Below, piece by piece: positions 58,248 through 58,665 of a stretch of 58,665 bases of DNA (the first letter of the stretch is position 1; each line of letters starts with the position of its first letter). This stretch comes from Clostridiaceae bacterium (GTDB taxonomy: Bacteria; Bacillota; Clostridia; DSM-8532). Both the position numbers and the translations under genes were made by a program. Location of the stretch: assembly GCA_012839205.1 (NCBI GenBank), contig DUNT01000061.1, positions 1 through 58,665 of the forward strand. The letters are read 5' to 3'. The notes beneath the pieces are model-generated. The model did not search any database. It was not told the DNA's origin and was given only the letters and a program-made list of their open reading frames with translations.

Positions 58248-58665
58248 TCATGTCCTTCCTTTGTTCTTCCGTTTAAGATTTACAGACTTCGCTTCACGGT
58301 AAAGTGAGAGATATTCCAAAGCGGAGCTTTCCCATGAATACTCTATTGTCATAGCTCTTCTTACGAGCTGCGACCATATATCCCGGTCATTATACTGATT
58401 AATTACCCTCTTTATTGCTCTGATAAAAGAGTCTTTTGAGTATGTGTTAAATACAAATCCCGTTCCTGAACCCTTATTGGTGGATTCGTCAATAACAGTA
58501 TCTGCCAGTCCACCGGTTTTGTGCACCACCGGAACAGTACCATACCGCATTGCAATTATTTGGCTTAAGCCGCAGGGTTCATATCGTGAAGGCATAAGGA
58601 AAACATCGCTTCCGGCGTAGATTTTTCTGGCCTTTTCTTCATTGAACTCAAGATTCAGAGAAACC
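58248..58665 (-). CDS. glgA: Glycogen synthase, C-terminal fragment cut by window edge
   Basis: The visible 138 residues contain the GT5 signature LMPSRYEPCGLSQIIAMRYGTVPVVHKTGGLADTV. Then follow GTGFVFNTYSKDSFIRAIKRVI and the C-terminal SWESSALEYLSLYREA, which is typical of GlgA. It transfers glucose from ADP-glucose to glycogen. The frame is open to the window edge, so the start is outside. Confidence 0.92.
   Translation of the reverse strand, partial: VSLNLEFNEEKARKIYAGSDVFLMPSRYEPCGLSQIIAMRYGTVPVVHKTGGLADTVIDESTNKGSGTGFVFNTYSKDSFIRAIKRVINQYNDRDIWSQLVRRAMTIEYSWESSALEYLSLYREAKSVNLKRKNKGRT

Overview
The window looks like a chromosomal segment of an anaerobic, endospore-forming, A+T-rich member of the Clostridia (Firmicutes). 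The clues are a cotJABC spore-coat operon, pyruvate:ferredoxin oxidoreductase, a phosphofructokinase with a PPi-type active-site signature, a T-box leader on thrS, CdaA/CdaR, RqcH, YerC next to secA, strong GGAGG ribosome sites and frequent TTG/GTG starts. I cannot name a species. I see no rRNA, transposase, integrase, phage gene or CRISPR array. The content is mostly core genome, with a few unusual non-coding elements.

Layout: 1-5.2 kb is an oligopeptide ABC importer operon (oppBCDF-oppA, minus strand, oppA cut by the window edge). 5.5-8.1 kb is a Rad3/DinG-type helicase fused to a PD-(D/E)XK nuclease-like domain, with a textbook promoter and a LexA/DinR operator. 8.1-14.1 kb is a minus-strand operon of four exported or membrane-anchored proteins: a repeat protein, an SLH protein, an S41 protease and a DUF5711 protein. 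14.2-18.1 kb holds an EamA transporter, CvpA, a possible 26-residue membrane peptide and RqcH. 18.1-27.97 kb, mostly minus, has a structured intergenic element, an MTA/SAH-deaminase-like amidohydrolase, cdaA-cdaR (c-di-AMP), holA, T-box-controlled thrS, a Cof-type phosphatase, a Nif3 protein and trmK. 28.1-28.4 kb is a two-tRNA operon (Asn and a CAU tRNA, probably Ile2).

28.5-35.1 kb carries an XRE regulator, a class A penicillin-binding protein, a THUMP RNA methyltransferase and a TGS-uridine-kinase-like protein. 35.3-40.4 kb has cotJABC, a YgjP-like metallopeptidase with RtcB, an amidohydrolase and a DUF421/DUF4363 pair. 40.5-53.7 kb has PFOR, a degenerate receiver/GGDEF protein, PPi-PFK, a TPR membrane protein, secA-yerC, ogt, argJ and a CheW protein. 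53.7-58.7 kb is a minus operon glgA(partial)-nth-FtsA-like-GGDEF.

The most unusual signals are as follows. (i) A composite repeat of about 240 bp occurs twice in opposite orientation (23077-23320 and 29286-29526). Its hairpins keep pairing although their sequences differ, and one end carries an outward extended -10 promoter that would drive holA in one copy and the penicillin-binding protein in the other. (ii) The helicase-nuclease is under an SOS operator. (iii) A 115-nt branched inverted-repeat element follows rqcH. (iv) An FtsA-like ATPase carries four beta-grasp-like C-terminal repeats. (v) The four-gene envelope operon looks like a functional unit without an assigned role.
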